Source: Streptomyces sp. BV286 (lineage in GTDB: Bacteria; Actinomycetota; Actinomycetes; Streptomycetales; Streptomycetaceae). Taken from it: a stretch of DNA of 64,000 bases. The notes under the pieces were generated by a model. The model worked only from the letters and a program-made list of their open reading frames with translations, had not been told where the DNA came from and ran no database searches. Where the stretch lies: assembly GCF_019090165.1 (NCBI RefSeq), contig NZ_JAHRIB010000212.1, positions 186,001 to 250,000 on the forward strand. The letters run 5' to 3'. Position numbers and translations under genes: made by a program. This document shows, one piece after another, positions 34,361-42,521 of this stretch (its first letter is position 1; each line of letters opens with the position of its first letter).

Positions 34361-34689
34361 GCGAGACCATCGAGATGAAACCGGCCTCGGAGGAAGAAGT
34401 CCGAGAGGCCCTGTACGACGTGGTCGACCCCGAGTTGGGTATCGACGTCGTCAACCTCGGGCTGATCTACGGCATCCATGTCGACGACGCGAACATCGCG
34501 ACGATCGACATGACCCTGACGTCGGCGGCCTGTCCGCTGACCGACGTCATCGAGGACCAGGCCAAGTCCGCCACGGACGGCATCGTCAACGAACTGCGCA
34601 TCAACTGGGTGTGGATGCCGCCGTGGGGCCCGGACAAGATCACGGACGACGGCCGTGACCAGCTCCGGGCGCTGGGCTTCAACGTCTGA
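34357..34689 (+). CDS. DUF59/MIP18-family Fe-S maturation factor (SufT-like)
   Basis: 110 residues from ATG 34357, coupled to sufU. The DUF59 signature is complete: EEVREALYDVVDPELGIDVVNLGLIYGI (residues 11-38), then TIDMTLTSAACPLTDVIEDQ with the conserved cysteine, and a final VWMPPWGPDKITDDGRDQLRALGF. Proteins of this type (SufT, PaaD-like) assist maturation of Fe-S proteins. It is the last suf gene, 12 bp before a strong terminator. Confidence 0.94.
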   Translation: MSETIEMKPASEEEVREALYDVVDPELGIDVVNLGLIYGIHVDDANIATIDMTLTSAACPLTDVIEDQAKSATDGIVNELRINWVWMPPWGPDKITDDGRDQLRALGFNV

Positions 34690-34701
34690 CACCCGGCTGT
34701 A

Positions 34702-34741
34702 CGAGCGAGGCCCCCGGCATGTCCGCCGGGGGCCTCGCTCG
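34702..34741 (+). terminator. terminator of the suf operon
   Basis: A perfect 17-bp GC-rich stem (starting CGAGCGAGGCCCCC) closes the 6-nt loop ATGTCC, 12 bp after the last suf stop codon. There is no T-run. Confidence 0.9.
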
Positions 34742-34806
34742 TGTCGGGGGGCCGGTGCCGCGCGTCGGCGGACACCGTGAGCGGCTCGCTCAGCCCGGTC
34801 TCCTGC

Positions 34807-35652
34807 TCAGCTCAGTCCCTTGACCAGCCGGAACGCCGAGTCCGCCAGGTAGAGCTGGTTGTACTCGGCCGGGTCCAGACGGAGCTCGAAGTTGCGGTGG
34901 CGCAGGAAACGGCCGCGGAAGTTGTACGACTCCAGCGCGACTGCTCCGGAGTGGACCGACGGGCGGGGGCAGAACGTGGCGTCCTGCTTGAAGTACTCGG
35001 AGCCGTCGTGCCGGTCCGCCCGCAGGCGGAAGTTCTGGTGGCGCAGGTAGCGCTTGTCGCCCAGCGAGAAGGAGACACAGCTGGAGTCGGCGATGCCGGG
35101 GACGACCTTGAAGGAGGCCTCCTGCCTGGTCCGGGACGAGCTGTGGGAGCTCACCTGGTCGAGGCGTACCGAGTCGTACGAGAGGTGCCAGTAGCGGTCC
35201 GGGTAGTTGACCGCCCGGACGGACTTCAGCGGGTTGGACGGCTTGGGGGAGGCGGACTTCGAGGGCCGCGGGACGGGATCGGGCTTCGCGCCGCCCTGCT
35301 GCTTGTCCTCGGGTGCGGAGGACTTGCCGTCCGTCTTCTCCTCGGAGGCCTCCGGGGCGGCCAGGCCGCTCTTCCCGCTCGGTGCGGTCGCGGCGGGCGC
35401 GCGGGGCGTGACCGGTTCGTCCGCGGCGGACGTGGTGTTCTGCTTCTGGTCCTTCGCCGACGTGTCCTTGCCGTCCTCCAGCACGGTCACCGCCGTCACG
35501 GTGGAGGCGAGGACCGCCACGAGGAGTGCTCCGGCCAGCCAGAGCCGGCGTGTTCCGGGTATTCGGGACTCGTCCAGGGATTCGCCGGTCTCCCACACCT
35601 TCGGGGGGTGGGCCGACGGGTCGGGAGCCGACCCGGTCTTTCTTTCTGGCAT
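34807..35652 (-). CDS. membrane-anchored protein with AbfB-type beta-trefoil domain
   Basis: 281 residues from ATG 35652, chosen because GGGGGAA precedes it; an upstream in-frame ATG at 35697 has no ribosome site. One membrane span (residues 36-56, RLWLAGALLVAVLASTVTAV) is followed by a long Pro/Ser/Lys-rich linker (about 60-140). The C-terminal domain contains repeated motifs KRYLRHQNFRLRAD, GRFLRHRNFELRLD and flanking aromatic residues, the pattern of the AbfB (arabinofuranosidase B / CBM42-like) fold. It may bind arabinose-containing polysaccharide at the cell surface. No catalytic domain is present. Confidence 0.85.
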   Translation of the reverse strand: MPERKTGSAPDPSAHPPKVWETGESLDESRIPGTRRLWLAGALLVAVLASTVTAVTVLEDGKDTSAKDQKQNTTSAADEPVTPRAPAATAPSGKSGLAAPEASEEKTDGKSSAPEDKQQGGAKPDPVPRPSKSASPKPSNPLKSVRAVNYPDRYWHLSYDSVRLDQVSSHSSSRTRQEASFKVVPGIADSSCVSFSLGDKRYLRHQNFRLRADRHDGSEYFKQDATFCPRPSVHSGAVALESYNFRGRFLRHRNFELRLDPAEYNQLYLADSAFRLVKGLS

Positions 35653-36026
35653 GCGCGGTTCCCCCAGCGTCGCCGAGGGCGGACGCGGATCGGTCATGTG
35701 TCGTGGCACAAGGTCGTGGCACAAGAAGGAGGCGGAGGTCACGGGCACGCGGTACGGCTGTGGCCGGGGGATCCGCGTGCGCGACGAGGGGAACATTAGT
35801 GGAACCTGTGCGCTTCGAGTAAGCGTTTCTGAGAGCGGTTTCTTCCAGAAGCCGCAACGATTGTGCGTCAGTTGCAACCGATCGTCGAATGGGTCGGCCG
35901 GGAAAGATAGTTCAAGGCTTAAGGATTAGAGATCAGGGCCCTGAGGAGGCGGTTTCGGCGCCCGAAGGGGGAGTTCGGGCGCCGAAGCGGATTCTCCCGT
36001 GCGGCCGGGAGATTTCCTCTCAGGGC
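35653..36026. other. 374-bp intergenic region between AbfB-domain gene and hydrolase
   Basis: It contains the upstream region of the AbfB-domain gene and a terminator at 35954-35986 for the hydrolase. The segment 35780-35900 is unusually AT-rich and includes CGCAAC...GTTGCAA symmetric elements (GCAAC 35854-35858, GTTGC 35871-35875). I see no further gene. Confidence 0.6.
35954..35986 (-). terminator. terminator downstream of secreted hydrolase gene
   Basis: TTCGGCGCCCGAA and its exact complement form a 13-bp stem with a 7-nt loop, 40 bp beyond the stop codon at 36027. Confidence 0.8.
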
Positions 36027-37778
36027 CTAACGCGCTCCGAAGGCCGACAGGAGCGTGGCGATCCGTTCGCGGCCTCCGCCGTTCTGGACCGGGGCCGCCG
36101 TCAGGACGTCCAGGTGCTGGTAACCGGGAAGGACAATGGGGTTCTTGTCCGCCGGGACGTGGTCGGCGAGGATGCCGTCACCCGCGACGAAGGTGATCGC
36201 CGGATTGGCGGTCGGGCCTGTGGAGTGCACCATGTGCCGGGCGATCCGCGGGTCTTCCACGAGGGAGATGTCCGTGATGAGCTTCGTCGGGAAGTAGTCC
36301 TCGGTGAAGTCCAGCGGCTGCTCGGAGAGACTGCGGGCCAACTCCCCGATGTCCGACACCTCCTTGGCGGCCGTCGTGAACGGCGTGCCGTCGGCCGAGC
36401 GGTGCACCGGGTCGTCCGCCGCGCCCACCCGGTCGAAGTCGCGCCAGGTGTAGAGAGGGCCGCCCGGTTCGTCCGGGATCGCCTTCAACTCCGTACCGAA
36501 GAGGGCGGGCGAGCCCTGGACGTCGTTCGAGACCGGGAAGTTCTTGTCGGCGATCCGGCCGCCGTCGAAGAGGCCCACGCTGGTCTGGATGAAGGACAAC
36601 GGGGCCGAGTTGTCGTCCATGAAGGCGCCCAGGACCGCCTCGTTGGTGAGGCGGAAGTCGCGGATCGTCGGATGTCCGCTCAGGAACACGGCCGCGTTCT
36701 TCGAGAACATCGTGCGGGACGTCGTCTCGATGTTGGTGTTCTCCGGCAGCGCGTCCTGGAGCGTGGACCGCGTGTCGGGCGCGGTGCGCGCGGCCAGTCC
36801 GCTGATCGCGAGCACGTTCATGATCTCCGGGTTGAGCACCGCGGGCAGCGCGAGGAAGCGGGGCAGGACGCCGGTGCGCAGGCCGGCCTGTACGGCGGTG
36901 AAGCCGAGGCCCGTCTCCGGGACCATGCCCCTCGGCAGCAGGCCGCCGTCGAGGGTGCCCGAACCGCCGTTCAGGTCGTCGAGGTTGACGGCGATCGTCG
37001 TGTCCAGGGCGAAGTAGCCCGCGCACTGGTTGAAGCCCGCGTCCGCCTTCGTCGCGCTGTTCCCGTCGAAGTCCCAGGTGGAGAAGACGCCGGTGAGCAC
37101 CCCGCCGAGCGAGTGCCCGCCGCACAGCACCTTCTCCTTGCGCAGCTTCTGGTCGGGCAGTTCGGCGGTCAGCAGGTCGTACTGGTCGCGGACGGTCTGC
37201 TCCAGACCGACCTCGCCGAGCCACCCCACCTGATCGCTCGTCAGGAACCCGTCGAAGGCGCGGCCGTCCACCTTCTGGCCCTCGTAGTAGTAGCCGACCG
37301 CCTTCCCCACGCTGCCCGTCGCGACCCCGGCGTTGTCCTCCAGGCAGTTGGAGCGCCGGTCCAGCGCCCAGAACTCGATGTGGTCGCCCTTGTCCGCCGC
37401 CGCCCGCACCGTGTTGCGGGCCACGCTGTCGAAGGCGCCCGCGCCCTCCAGGATGCCGGGCTGGGCGACCAGGATCCGGTCGGCGTCGGCCGACCTCGAC
37501 GGTCCGTCGGAGGAGCGGTAGCGCAGGTACGACAGCCGGTCGCAGCGCGCCGGGTGAGCCCCGACGGAGGCCGGCAGCGGGATCCGCAGCGAGACCTGGG
37601 TCTCCGTGATGCCCTTGACCGGGGACGCGGAAGACACCGGTGTCTCGGTGCGGGCCGTGTCGGCGGCGGCCGGTGCCCCGTCGGCCGAGGGTGTCGCGGT
37701 CAGCGCGGCCACGGCGAGCGCTCCCGCCGCCAGTGGGCGCAGCCACCGGGCGCGGCGAGGGGGGACTCCAGTGCTCAT
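36027..37778 (-). CDS. secreted alpha/beta hydrolase (lipase/esterase-like)
   Basis: 583 residues from ATG 37778, which has GGAGA upstream; the ATG 37790 would add four residues. A typical signal peptide occupies residues 1-35 (ArgArg, then LAAGALAVAALTATPSADGA). The nucleophile elbow GGHSLGGVL lies near residue 215. His and Asp partners are not certain from inspection; GYQHLDVLTA near the C-terminus is a good His candidate. The protein resembles large actinobacterial secreted hydrolases of unknown substrate. It is transcribed divergently from the SMR efflux gene. Confidence 0.82.
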   Translation of the reverse strand: MSTGVPPRRARWLRPLAAGALAVAALTATPSADGAPAAADTARTETPVSSASPVKGITETQVSLRIPLPASVGAHPARCDRLSYLRYRSSDGPSRSADADRILVAQPGILEGAGAFDSVARNTVRAAADKGDHIEFWALDRRSNCLEDNAGVATGSVGKAVGYYYEGQKVDGRAFDGFLTSDQVGWLGEVGLEQTVRDQYDLLTAELPDQKLRKEKVLCGGHSLGGVLTGVFSTWDFDGNSATKADAGFNQCAGYFALDTTIAVNLDDLNGGSGTLDGGLLPRGMVPETGLGFTAVQAGLRTGVLPRFLALPAVLNPEIMNVLAISGLAARTAPDTRSTLQDALPENTNIETTSRTMFSKNAAVFLSGHPTIRDFRLTNEAVLGAFMDDNSAPLSFIQTSVGLFDGGRIADKNFPVSNDVQGSPALFGTELKAIPDEPGGPLYTWRDFDRVGAADDPVHRSADGTPFTTAAKEVSDIGELARSLSEQPLDFTEDYFPTKLITDISLVEDPRIARHMVHSTGPTANPAITFVAGDGILADHVPADKNPIVLPGYQHLDVLTAAPVQNGGGRERIATLLSAFGAR

Positions 37779-37975
37779 GTTTGTCTCCATGGGTGCGACA
37801 GCGGTCCGGAGTGCCGCACAGTAACCAGCGGTAACTTCCCTGTTCCATAAGGAAAACGAGCGAACGAGGGAAGCTCGGTGCGCACATTCGCACAGCCGGT
37901 CGCCGCCGGGTCCGCGGGGCGCCGACAGGGACCGCGGTCACGGCAGGCGCACGTCCGGGACGGACTTTCCGGTTC

Positions 37976-38015
37976 TGCGTACGGGCGTACATATCGATGC
38001 GTACACTCGTACGCA
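37976..38015. promoter_or_regulatory. TetR-type operator and leaderless promoter of SMR gene
   Basis: TGCGTAC occurs at 37976 and 37998 (22 bp apart) and inverted as GTACGCA at 38009-38015. The pair at 37998-38015 is a perfect 7-bp inverted repeat with 4-nt spacer, and its last base is the A of the SMR start codon. TACACT (38002-38007), inside it, is a good -10 seven bases before the ATG, so binding would occlude both promoter and start. The neighbouring TetR protein is the obvious candidate. Confidence 0.6.
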
Positions 38016-38335
38016 TGGGATACGCGCTGCTCACCGGAGCCATCGCCGCGGAAGTGGCCGCCACGACCGCCATGAAGTACAGCGACGGCTTCAGCAAGCT
38101 CTGGCCGTCCGTGCTGACCGCCCTCGGCTACATCATCGCCTTCGTACTGCTCGCGCAGACGCTCAAGACCGTGTCCGTCGGCACGGCGTACGCGATCTGG
38201 TCCGGCCTCGGCACGGCGGCCATCGTGGTGATCGGGATCGTGTTCCTCGGGGAGGGGCTGAGCTTCACCAAGTTCGCCGGAATTGCGCTGATCATCGGCG
38301 GGGTCATCGTGCTGAACGTGGGCGGGGCGCACTGA
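38015..38335 (+). CDS. small multidrug resistance (SMR/EmrE family) efflux protein
   Basis: 106 residues, four membrane spans, the standard SMR size. The essential membrane glutamate is Glu13 in LLTGAIAAEVAATTAMK. The conserved GTAYAIWSGLGTAAIVVIGIVFLGE (span 3) and the final span are present. It works as a proton-coupled dimer exporting cationic or lipophilic compounds. No ribosome site: the -10 lies seven bases upstream, so the mRNA is probably leaderless. A TetR regulator follows, almost certainly in the same transcript. Confidence 0.93.
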   Translation: MGYALLTGAIAAEVAATTAMKYSDGFSKLWPSVLTALGYIIAFVLLAQTLKTVSVGTAYAIWSGLGTAAIVVIGIVFLGEGLSFTKFAGIALIIGGVIVLNVGGAH

Positions 38336-38357
38336 TGACTTCGTGCGGCGACCGCTG

Positions 38358-38894
38358 ATGGCCCGGCGTTACGACCCCGCGCGACGGCAGAGGATCATCG
38401 ACGCGGCGATCCGTGTCGTGGCCGCCAAGGGCATCGCCGGACTGAGCCACCGCTCGGTGGCGGCCGAGGCGGACGTGCCGCTCGGCTCGACGACGTACCA
38501 CTTCAGGACCCTCGACGAGCTGATGGTCGCCGCGCTGCGGCAGGCGAACGAGGGCTTCGCACAGGTGCTCGCCGAGAGGAGCTCCTTCGAGGACACCGAC
38601 GCCGACCTGGCCGGCGAACTCGCCGCGGTGACGGGCGAGTGGCTGGCGGGCGACCGCCCCGGGGCGGAGCTCGAGTACGAGCTGTACCTCGCCGCCCTGC
38701 GCCGCCCCGCCCTGCGCCCCGTCGCCGCCGAATGGTGCCATGACCTCGCCGACCGCATCGGCCGCCGCACGGACCCGGCCACCGCGCGGGCGCTCGTCGC
38801 GCTGCTGGACGGCATCTGTCTGCAGGTGCTCCTGACGGGCGCGGAGTACGACGAGGCGTACGCCCGCGAGATGCTGGCGCGGATGCTCCCCTGA
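38358..38894 (+). CDS. TetR-family regulator of the SMR gene
   Basis: 178 residues from ATG 38358; a GTG at 38343 is possible. The N-terminal HTH is RRQRIIDAAIRVVAAKGIAGLSHRSVAAEADVPLGSTTYHFRTLDELMVAAL (residues 8-60), a textbook TetR DNA-binding domain. The remainder is a helical ligand domain. It starts 22 bp after the SMR gene and probably represses it through the TGCGTAC repeats at 37976-38015. Confidence 0.9.
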   Translation: MARRYDPARRQRIIDAAIRVVAAKGIAGLSHRSVAAEADVPLGSTTYHFRTLDELMVAALRQANEGFAQVLAERSSFEDTDADLAGELAAVTGEWLAGDRPGAELEYELYLAALRRPALRPVAAEWCHDLADRIGRRTDPATARALVALLDGICLQVLLTGAEYDEAYAREMLARMLP

Positions 38895-39027
38895 ACCCAC
38901 CCCCTCCGCGTCCCCCTCCCGCCGTCTTCTCTCTCCCTCCGTCCGCCGCGCGGGAACCGTGAACCTTCTGCCGTCCTGCGGGGAACAGGCGGTGAAAGGC
39001 TCGGCACGACCAACAGGGGGAGGACTT

Positions 39028-39621
39028 GTGACCGGACCACCGGCACCGGAGGCCGAGGTGCACGACGACGCCGAGGTCGTCGCCCAGTCTCTGGAACAAC
39101 CGGAGCTGTTCGCCCGGCTCTACGACCGGTACGCGCCGGACATCCACCGGTACGTGACCCGGCGGCTCGGGGACGGGGCGGCCGACGACATCACGGCGGA
39201 CACGTTCCTCACGGCGTTCCGGATCCGCACCCGCTACGACCTGACCCGGGCCAACGCGCGCCCCTGGCTCTACGGCATCGCGGGCAACCTCATCGGCAAG
39301 CAGCGCCGCACCGAGGTACGGGCCCTCAGGGCACTGGCCCGGACCGGGACCGACCCGGTCGCCGCCTCATGGGTGGAGGAGACCGAGAACCGCGTCGCCG
39401 CGCAGGCACCGCTCGCCGGCGCCCTGGCCGCACTGCCGGCGGGGGACCGGCACGTGCTGCTGCTCGTCGCCTGGGCCGACCTCACCTACCAGGAGGTCGC
39501 GGAAGCCCTGGACATACCCGTCGGGACGGTCCGCTCCCGGCTCAACAGGGCCCGGCGCAGGGTGCGTACGGCCCTGGGCGCCGATCCCGCATTCGTACCG
39601 GACACCCCGGAGGTGATCTGA
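39028..39621 (+). CDS. ECF-type RNA polymerase sigma factor
   Basis: 197 residues from GTG 39028, with GGGGGAGGA upstream. Region 2 is FARLYDRYAPDIHRYVTRRLGDGAADDITADTFLTAFR (about 28-65) and region 4 is ALAALPAGDRHVLLLVAWADLTYQEVAEALDIPVGTVRSRLNRARRRVR (about 132-180). There is no extra C-terminal domain. It precedes, with one base between, a membrane-anchored protein that is probably part of the same regulatory unit. Confidence 0.93.
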   Translation: MTGPPAPEAEVHDDAEVVAQSLEQPELFARLYDRYAPDIHRYVTRRLGDGAADDITADTFLTAFRIRTRYDLTRANARPWLYGIAGNLIGKQRRTEVRALRALARTGTDPVAASWVEETENRVAAQAPLAGALAALPAGDRHVLLLVAWADLTYQEVAEALDIPVGTVRSRLNRARRRVRTALGADPAFVPDTPEVI

Positions 39622-39622
39622 C

Positions 39623-40603
39623 ATGGACGAGATGACCGAGGTACGGAACCTCCGAGCGGATGCGCCCGCCCCGGACCGGGCGCGGCTCGCCCCCGGGCGC
39701 GCGCGACTGGCCGAGGCGGTGACGGCGGGATGGCGGTCCCGCGCGGTGTGGGGGCGCCGGAAGTTCGTCATCGCCGCCGTCGTGGTGTCGGTGACCGCCG
39801 TCGCCGTCACGGCGTCCGTGCTGGCGGACGGCGGCGACTCCGGCCGGACGGTCCGGCCCGCGGCCTCCCCGAGCATCAACCTGAAAGGGATGAGCGCGGC
39901 CGAGCTGCTGGAACGGGCGGCCCGGACGGTGGAGCGGCAGGGACCGGTCACGGTGCCGCGCGCCAAGCAGTGGATCTACACCGAGACCGTCCAGGAGGAC
40001 GGACGGAAGCCCCCCGAGGAAGGGCGGACGAACCACTTCACCTCCCGGCAGTGGATCCGCTACGACGGCAGCGCCATCGGTTCCGTCCTGCCCATGCCGG
40101 GGGCGGAGCTCGAGATCCGGAGCATGCGGCTGGAGAACGGGGGAGAGGGCGACGACCGCTCGCCGCGCGAGATGTACCGGTTCATGACCACCGTGCCGGC
40201 CGACGGTGACAAGGCGCTCAAGGCGATCCGTGACGAGCACGCGATCGGGGACATCGAGGGCGAGACCGAGGCGCAGCGGGACTACCGGGAGATCGGCGTC
40301 CTCCTCGACACCCCGGTGATGCCGTCCGAAGGGCTGGCCGGGCTCTATCGCGCGCTCGCGACCCTGCCGGGCGGCGAGGTCACCGACCACGTCGTACGGA
40401 ACGCCGCCGGACGCCCGGTGATCGCACTGCGGTACGAGGGGAAGGACATCGGGCCGACGGGCCTGAAGATGGGGGACGAGTGGCTGCTCGACCCGCAGAC
40501 CTACCGGGTCGTCGGCAGGCGGCTCACCGAGGGCGGCAAGGTCGTCGGCGGCAACTCGACCGTGACCATGGCGGTGGTCGACAAGGCCGGCCGTCGCAGC
40601 TGA
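39623..40603 (+). CDS. CU044_5270-type membrane-anchored protein paired with ECF sigma factor
   Basis: 326 residues. Cytoplasmic N-terminus of about 48 residues, one membrane span (KFVIAAVVVSVTAVAVTASVLA), then a large extracytoplasmic domain. It has the features I associate with the CU044_5270 family: KGMSAAELLERAARTVERQG, KQWIYTETVQEDG and MGDEWLLDPQTYRVVGRRL. Such genes almost always follow an ECF sigma factor in Streptomyces and are presumed to sense or transduce an envelope signal, possibly as an unusual anti-sigma factor. That role is inferred. Confidence 0.85.
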   Translation: MDEMTEVRNLRADAPAPDRARLAPGRARLAEAVTAGWRSRAVWGRRKFVIAAVVVSVTAVAVTASVLADGGDSGRTVRPAASPSINLKGMSAAELLERAARTVERQGPVTVPRAKQWIYTETVQEDGRKPPEEGRTNHFTSRQWIRYDGSAIGSVLPMPGAELEIRSMRLENGGEGDDRSPREMYRFMTTVPADGDKALKAIRDEHAIGDIEGETEAQRDYREIGVLLDTPVMPSEGLAGLYRALATLPGGEVTDHVVRNAAGRPVIALRYEGKDIGPTGLKMGDEWLLDPQTYRVVGRRLTEGGKVVGGNSTVTMAVVDKAGRRS

Positions 40604-40615
40604 CCTCATGAGCAC

Positions 40616-40650
40616 GGGCGGTCCGCGCCACGGGGGTGCGAGGACCGCCC
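40616..40650 (+). terminator. terminator after CU044_5270-type gene
   Basis: GGGCGGTCC and GGACCGCCC form a perfect 9-bp stem with a 17-nt loop. Confidence 0.65.
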
Positions 40651-40673
40651 GGACACCTGGCCGGACGCGCTCG

Positions 40674-40709
40674 GGGAACGGGCGCCACGCCTGTTCGGCG
40701 CCCGTTCCC
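40674..40709 (+). terminator. second terminator before dapD
   Basis: GGGAACGGGCGCC and its exact complement make a 13-bp stem around a 10-nt loop. It isolates dapD from the upstream sigma-factor unit. Confidence 0.75.
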
Positions 40710-40754
40710 TGAGACGGCCCGTCCCCGAGTTCGCCCGGACGGCTCCGCGCCCGT

Positions 40755-40760
40755 TAGGTT
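40755..40760 (+). promoter_or_regulatory. -10 element of probably leaderless dapD transcript
   Basis: TAGGTT ends six bases before the dapD ATG. There is no Shine-Dalgarno sequence, and terminators lie just upstream. The -35 is not obvious. Confidence 0.45.
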
Positions 40761-40766
40761 TCCCTC

Positions 40767-41756
40767 ATGACCGACACGACTGCTACACGCACCACCGGCG
40801 CCGTCGCCGCCGGGCTCGCCACGCTCGCCGCCGACGGCACTGTCCTCGACACCTGGTACCCGGCTCCCGAACTGGTCGCCGAGCCCGGTCCCTCCGGCTC
40901 CGAGCGCCTGTCCGCCGAACGCGCGGTGGAGCTGCTCGGCGACGGCGCCGTGAAGGCGGTCGGCCCGGACGCCCGCCGTGGCGTCGACGTGGTCGCGGTC
41001 CGTACGGTCATCGCCTCGCTCGACGAGAAGCCGGTCGACGCGCACGACGCCTACCTGCGCCTGCACCTGCTCTCGCACCGGTTGGTGAAGCCCCACGGGC
41101 AGAGCCTCGACGGCCTGTTCGCCCACCTCGCCAACGTCGCCTGGACCTCGCTCGGCCCGGTCGCGGTGGACGACGTGGAGAAGGTCCGGCTGAACGCCCG
41201 CGCCGAGGGCCTCCACCTGGCCGTGACGTCCATCGACAAGTTCCCGCGCATGACCGACTACGTGGCGCCGAAGGGCGTCCGCATCGCCGACGCCGACCGG
41301 GTCCGTCTCGGCGCGCACCTCGCCGAGGGCACGACGGTCATGCACGAGGGCTTCGTGAACTTCAACGCCGGCACGCTCGGCACGTCGATGGTCGAGGGCC
41401 GCATCTCCGCCGGTGTCGTGGTCGGTGACGGCTCGGACATCGGCGGCGGCGCCTCCACCATGGGCACGCTGTCGGGCGGCGGCAACGTCCGCATCACCAT
41501 CGGAGAGCGCTGCCTGATCGGGGCGGAGGCGGGCGTAGGCATCGCCCTCGGCGACGAGTGCGTCGTCGAGGCCGGGCTGTACGTCACCGCCGGGACCCGC
41601 GTCACGATGCCCGACGGCCAGATCGTCAAGGCCCGTGAGCTGTCCGGTGCCTCCCACATCCTGTTCCGCCGCAACTCCGTCACCGGGAAGGTGGAGGCGC
41701 GGCCGAACAACGCGGTGTGGGGCGGCCTCAACGAGGTGCTCCACAGCCACAACTGA
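40767..41756 (+). CDS. dapD: tetrahydrodipicolinate N-succinyltransferase
   Basis: Transfers succinyl from succinyl-CoA to tetrahydrodipicolinate in the lysine/meso-DAP pathway. 329 residues, the length of the actinobacterial DapD. The C-terminal half is a left-handed beta-helix: RIADADRVRLGAHLAEGTTVMHEGFVNFNAGTLG, then GDGSDIGGGASTMGTLSGGGNVRITIGERCLIGAEAGVGIALGDECVVEAGLYVTAGTRV. The meso-DAP made is needed for peptidoglycan. A dapA paralogue is encoded 2 kb downstream on the other strand. Confidence 0.95.
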   Translation: MTDTTATRTTGAVAAGLATLAADGTVLDTWYPAPELVAEPGPSGSERLSAERAVELLGDGAVKAVGPDARRGVDVVAVRTVIASLDEKPVDAHDAYLRLHLLSHRLVKPHGQSLDGLFAHLANVAWTSLGPVAVDDVEKVRLNARAEGLHLAVTSIDKFPRMTDYVAPKGVRIADADRVRLGAHLAEGTTVMHEGFVNFNAGTLGTSMVEGRISAGVVVGDGSDIGGGASTMGTLSGGGNVRITIGERCLIGAEAGVGIALGDECVVEAGLYVTAGTRVTMPDGQIVKARELSGASHILFRRNSVTGKVEARPNNAVWGGLNEVLHSHN

Positions 41757-41776
41757 GCCGCCACGACCTGCTCGAA

Positions 41777-41812
41777 CCGAGCGCCCTCCCACAGCTGTGG
41801 GAGGGCGCTCGG
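41777..41812 (+). terminator. dapD terminator (36-bp perfect palindrome)
   Basis: CCGAGCGCCCTCCCACAG is followed directly by its exact reverse complement, giving an 18-bp stem with a minimal loop, 20 bp after the dapD stop. Confidence 0.88.
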
Positions 41813-41963
41813 CGTTGTGCGGGCACCAGCCTGCCCGCGCGCCGCGACCGCGGCCGACCGGACCGTGAGAATTTCTCATCGCATGCGGCATAGCGGCAGG
41901 CACCCCCGCGCGTCAGTACGAGTGGGAGCGGGGGGACGAACCCGCGGGGAAGAGAAGGTGACG

Positions 41964-42521
41964 ATGGATGCCCAGGGGCACGAGCGGTTCCATGAGTTCG
42001 TGGAGAACCGGTCGTCGGCGCTGCTGAAGACAGCTGTGCTGCTCAGCGGCGGGGACCGGCACGCGGCCGAGGACCTGTTGCAGAACGCGTTGATCAAGGC
42101 CGCCGGGCGGTGGCATCGGATCGACGAGCCGGAGGCGTACGTACGGCAGATCCTGTACCGGCAGCAGGTGAGCCGGTGGCGGCTGAAGTGGCGGCGGCGG
42201 GAACTGACCGTCGCCGAGCCGCCCGAGGCGACGGGCGGCGCCGACGCCTCCTCCGCCACCGAGCTGCGGATCGTGATGCGGGGAGCGTTGGCGCGGCTCA
42301 CCGCCCGGCAGCGGACCGTGCTCGTGCTGCGGTACTTCGAGGACCTGCCGGAGGCCGACGTGGCCCGGATCCTCGGCTGCTCGGTCGGGACCGTGCGGTC
42401 CACCACGCACCGCTCGCTCGCCCGGCTGCGCGCCCTCGCGCCGGAGCTGGCCGCCCTCGGCCTGTCCGACGCCGAACAGAACCCGTCCCGCGACTTCTCG
42501 CCAGTGGAGGTACGTCCGTGA
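41964..42521 (+). CDS. SigE-family ECF sigma factor
   Basis: 185 residues from ATG 41964; GTG 41958 is a close alternative, with GAGAAGG upstream. The opening FHEFVENRSSALLKTAVLLSGGDRHAAEDLLQNALIKAAGRWHRI is characteristic of the actinobacterial SigE-like (TIGR02983-type) sigma factors. Region 4 is LARLTARQRTVLVLRYFEDLPEADVARILGCSVGTVRSTTHRSLARLR. Overlaps the next gene by GTGA, so the two are co-expressed. Confidence 0.93.
   Translation: MDAQGHERFHEFVENRSSALLKTAVLLSGGDRHAAEDLLQNALIKAAGRWHRIDEPEAYVRQILYRQQVSRWRLKWRRRELTVAEPPEATGGADASSATELRIVMRGALARLTARQRTVLVLRYFEDLPEADVARILGCSVGTVRSTTHRSLARLRALAPELAALGLSDAEQNPSRDFSPVEVRP

Noticed and set aside
42110..42517. N-terminal extension of the propeller-like protein over the sigma-factor gene
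   Set aside because: The extension is an out-of-frame shadow of the SigE-family gene; the GTG at 42518 has GGAGG upstream and overlaps the sigma stop.
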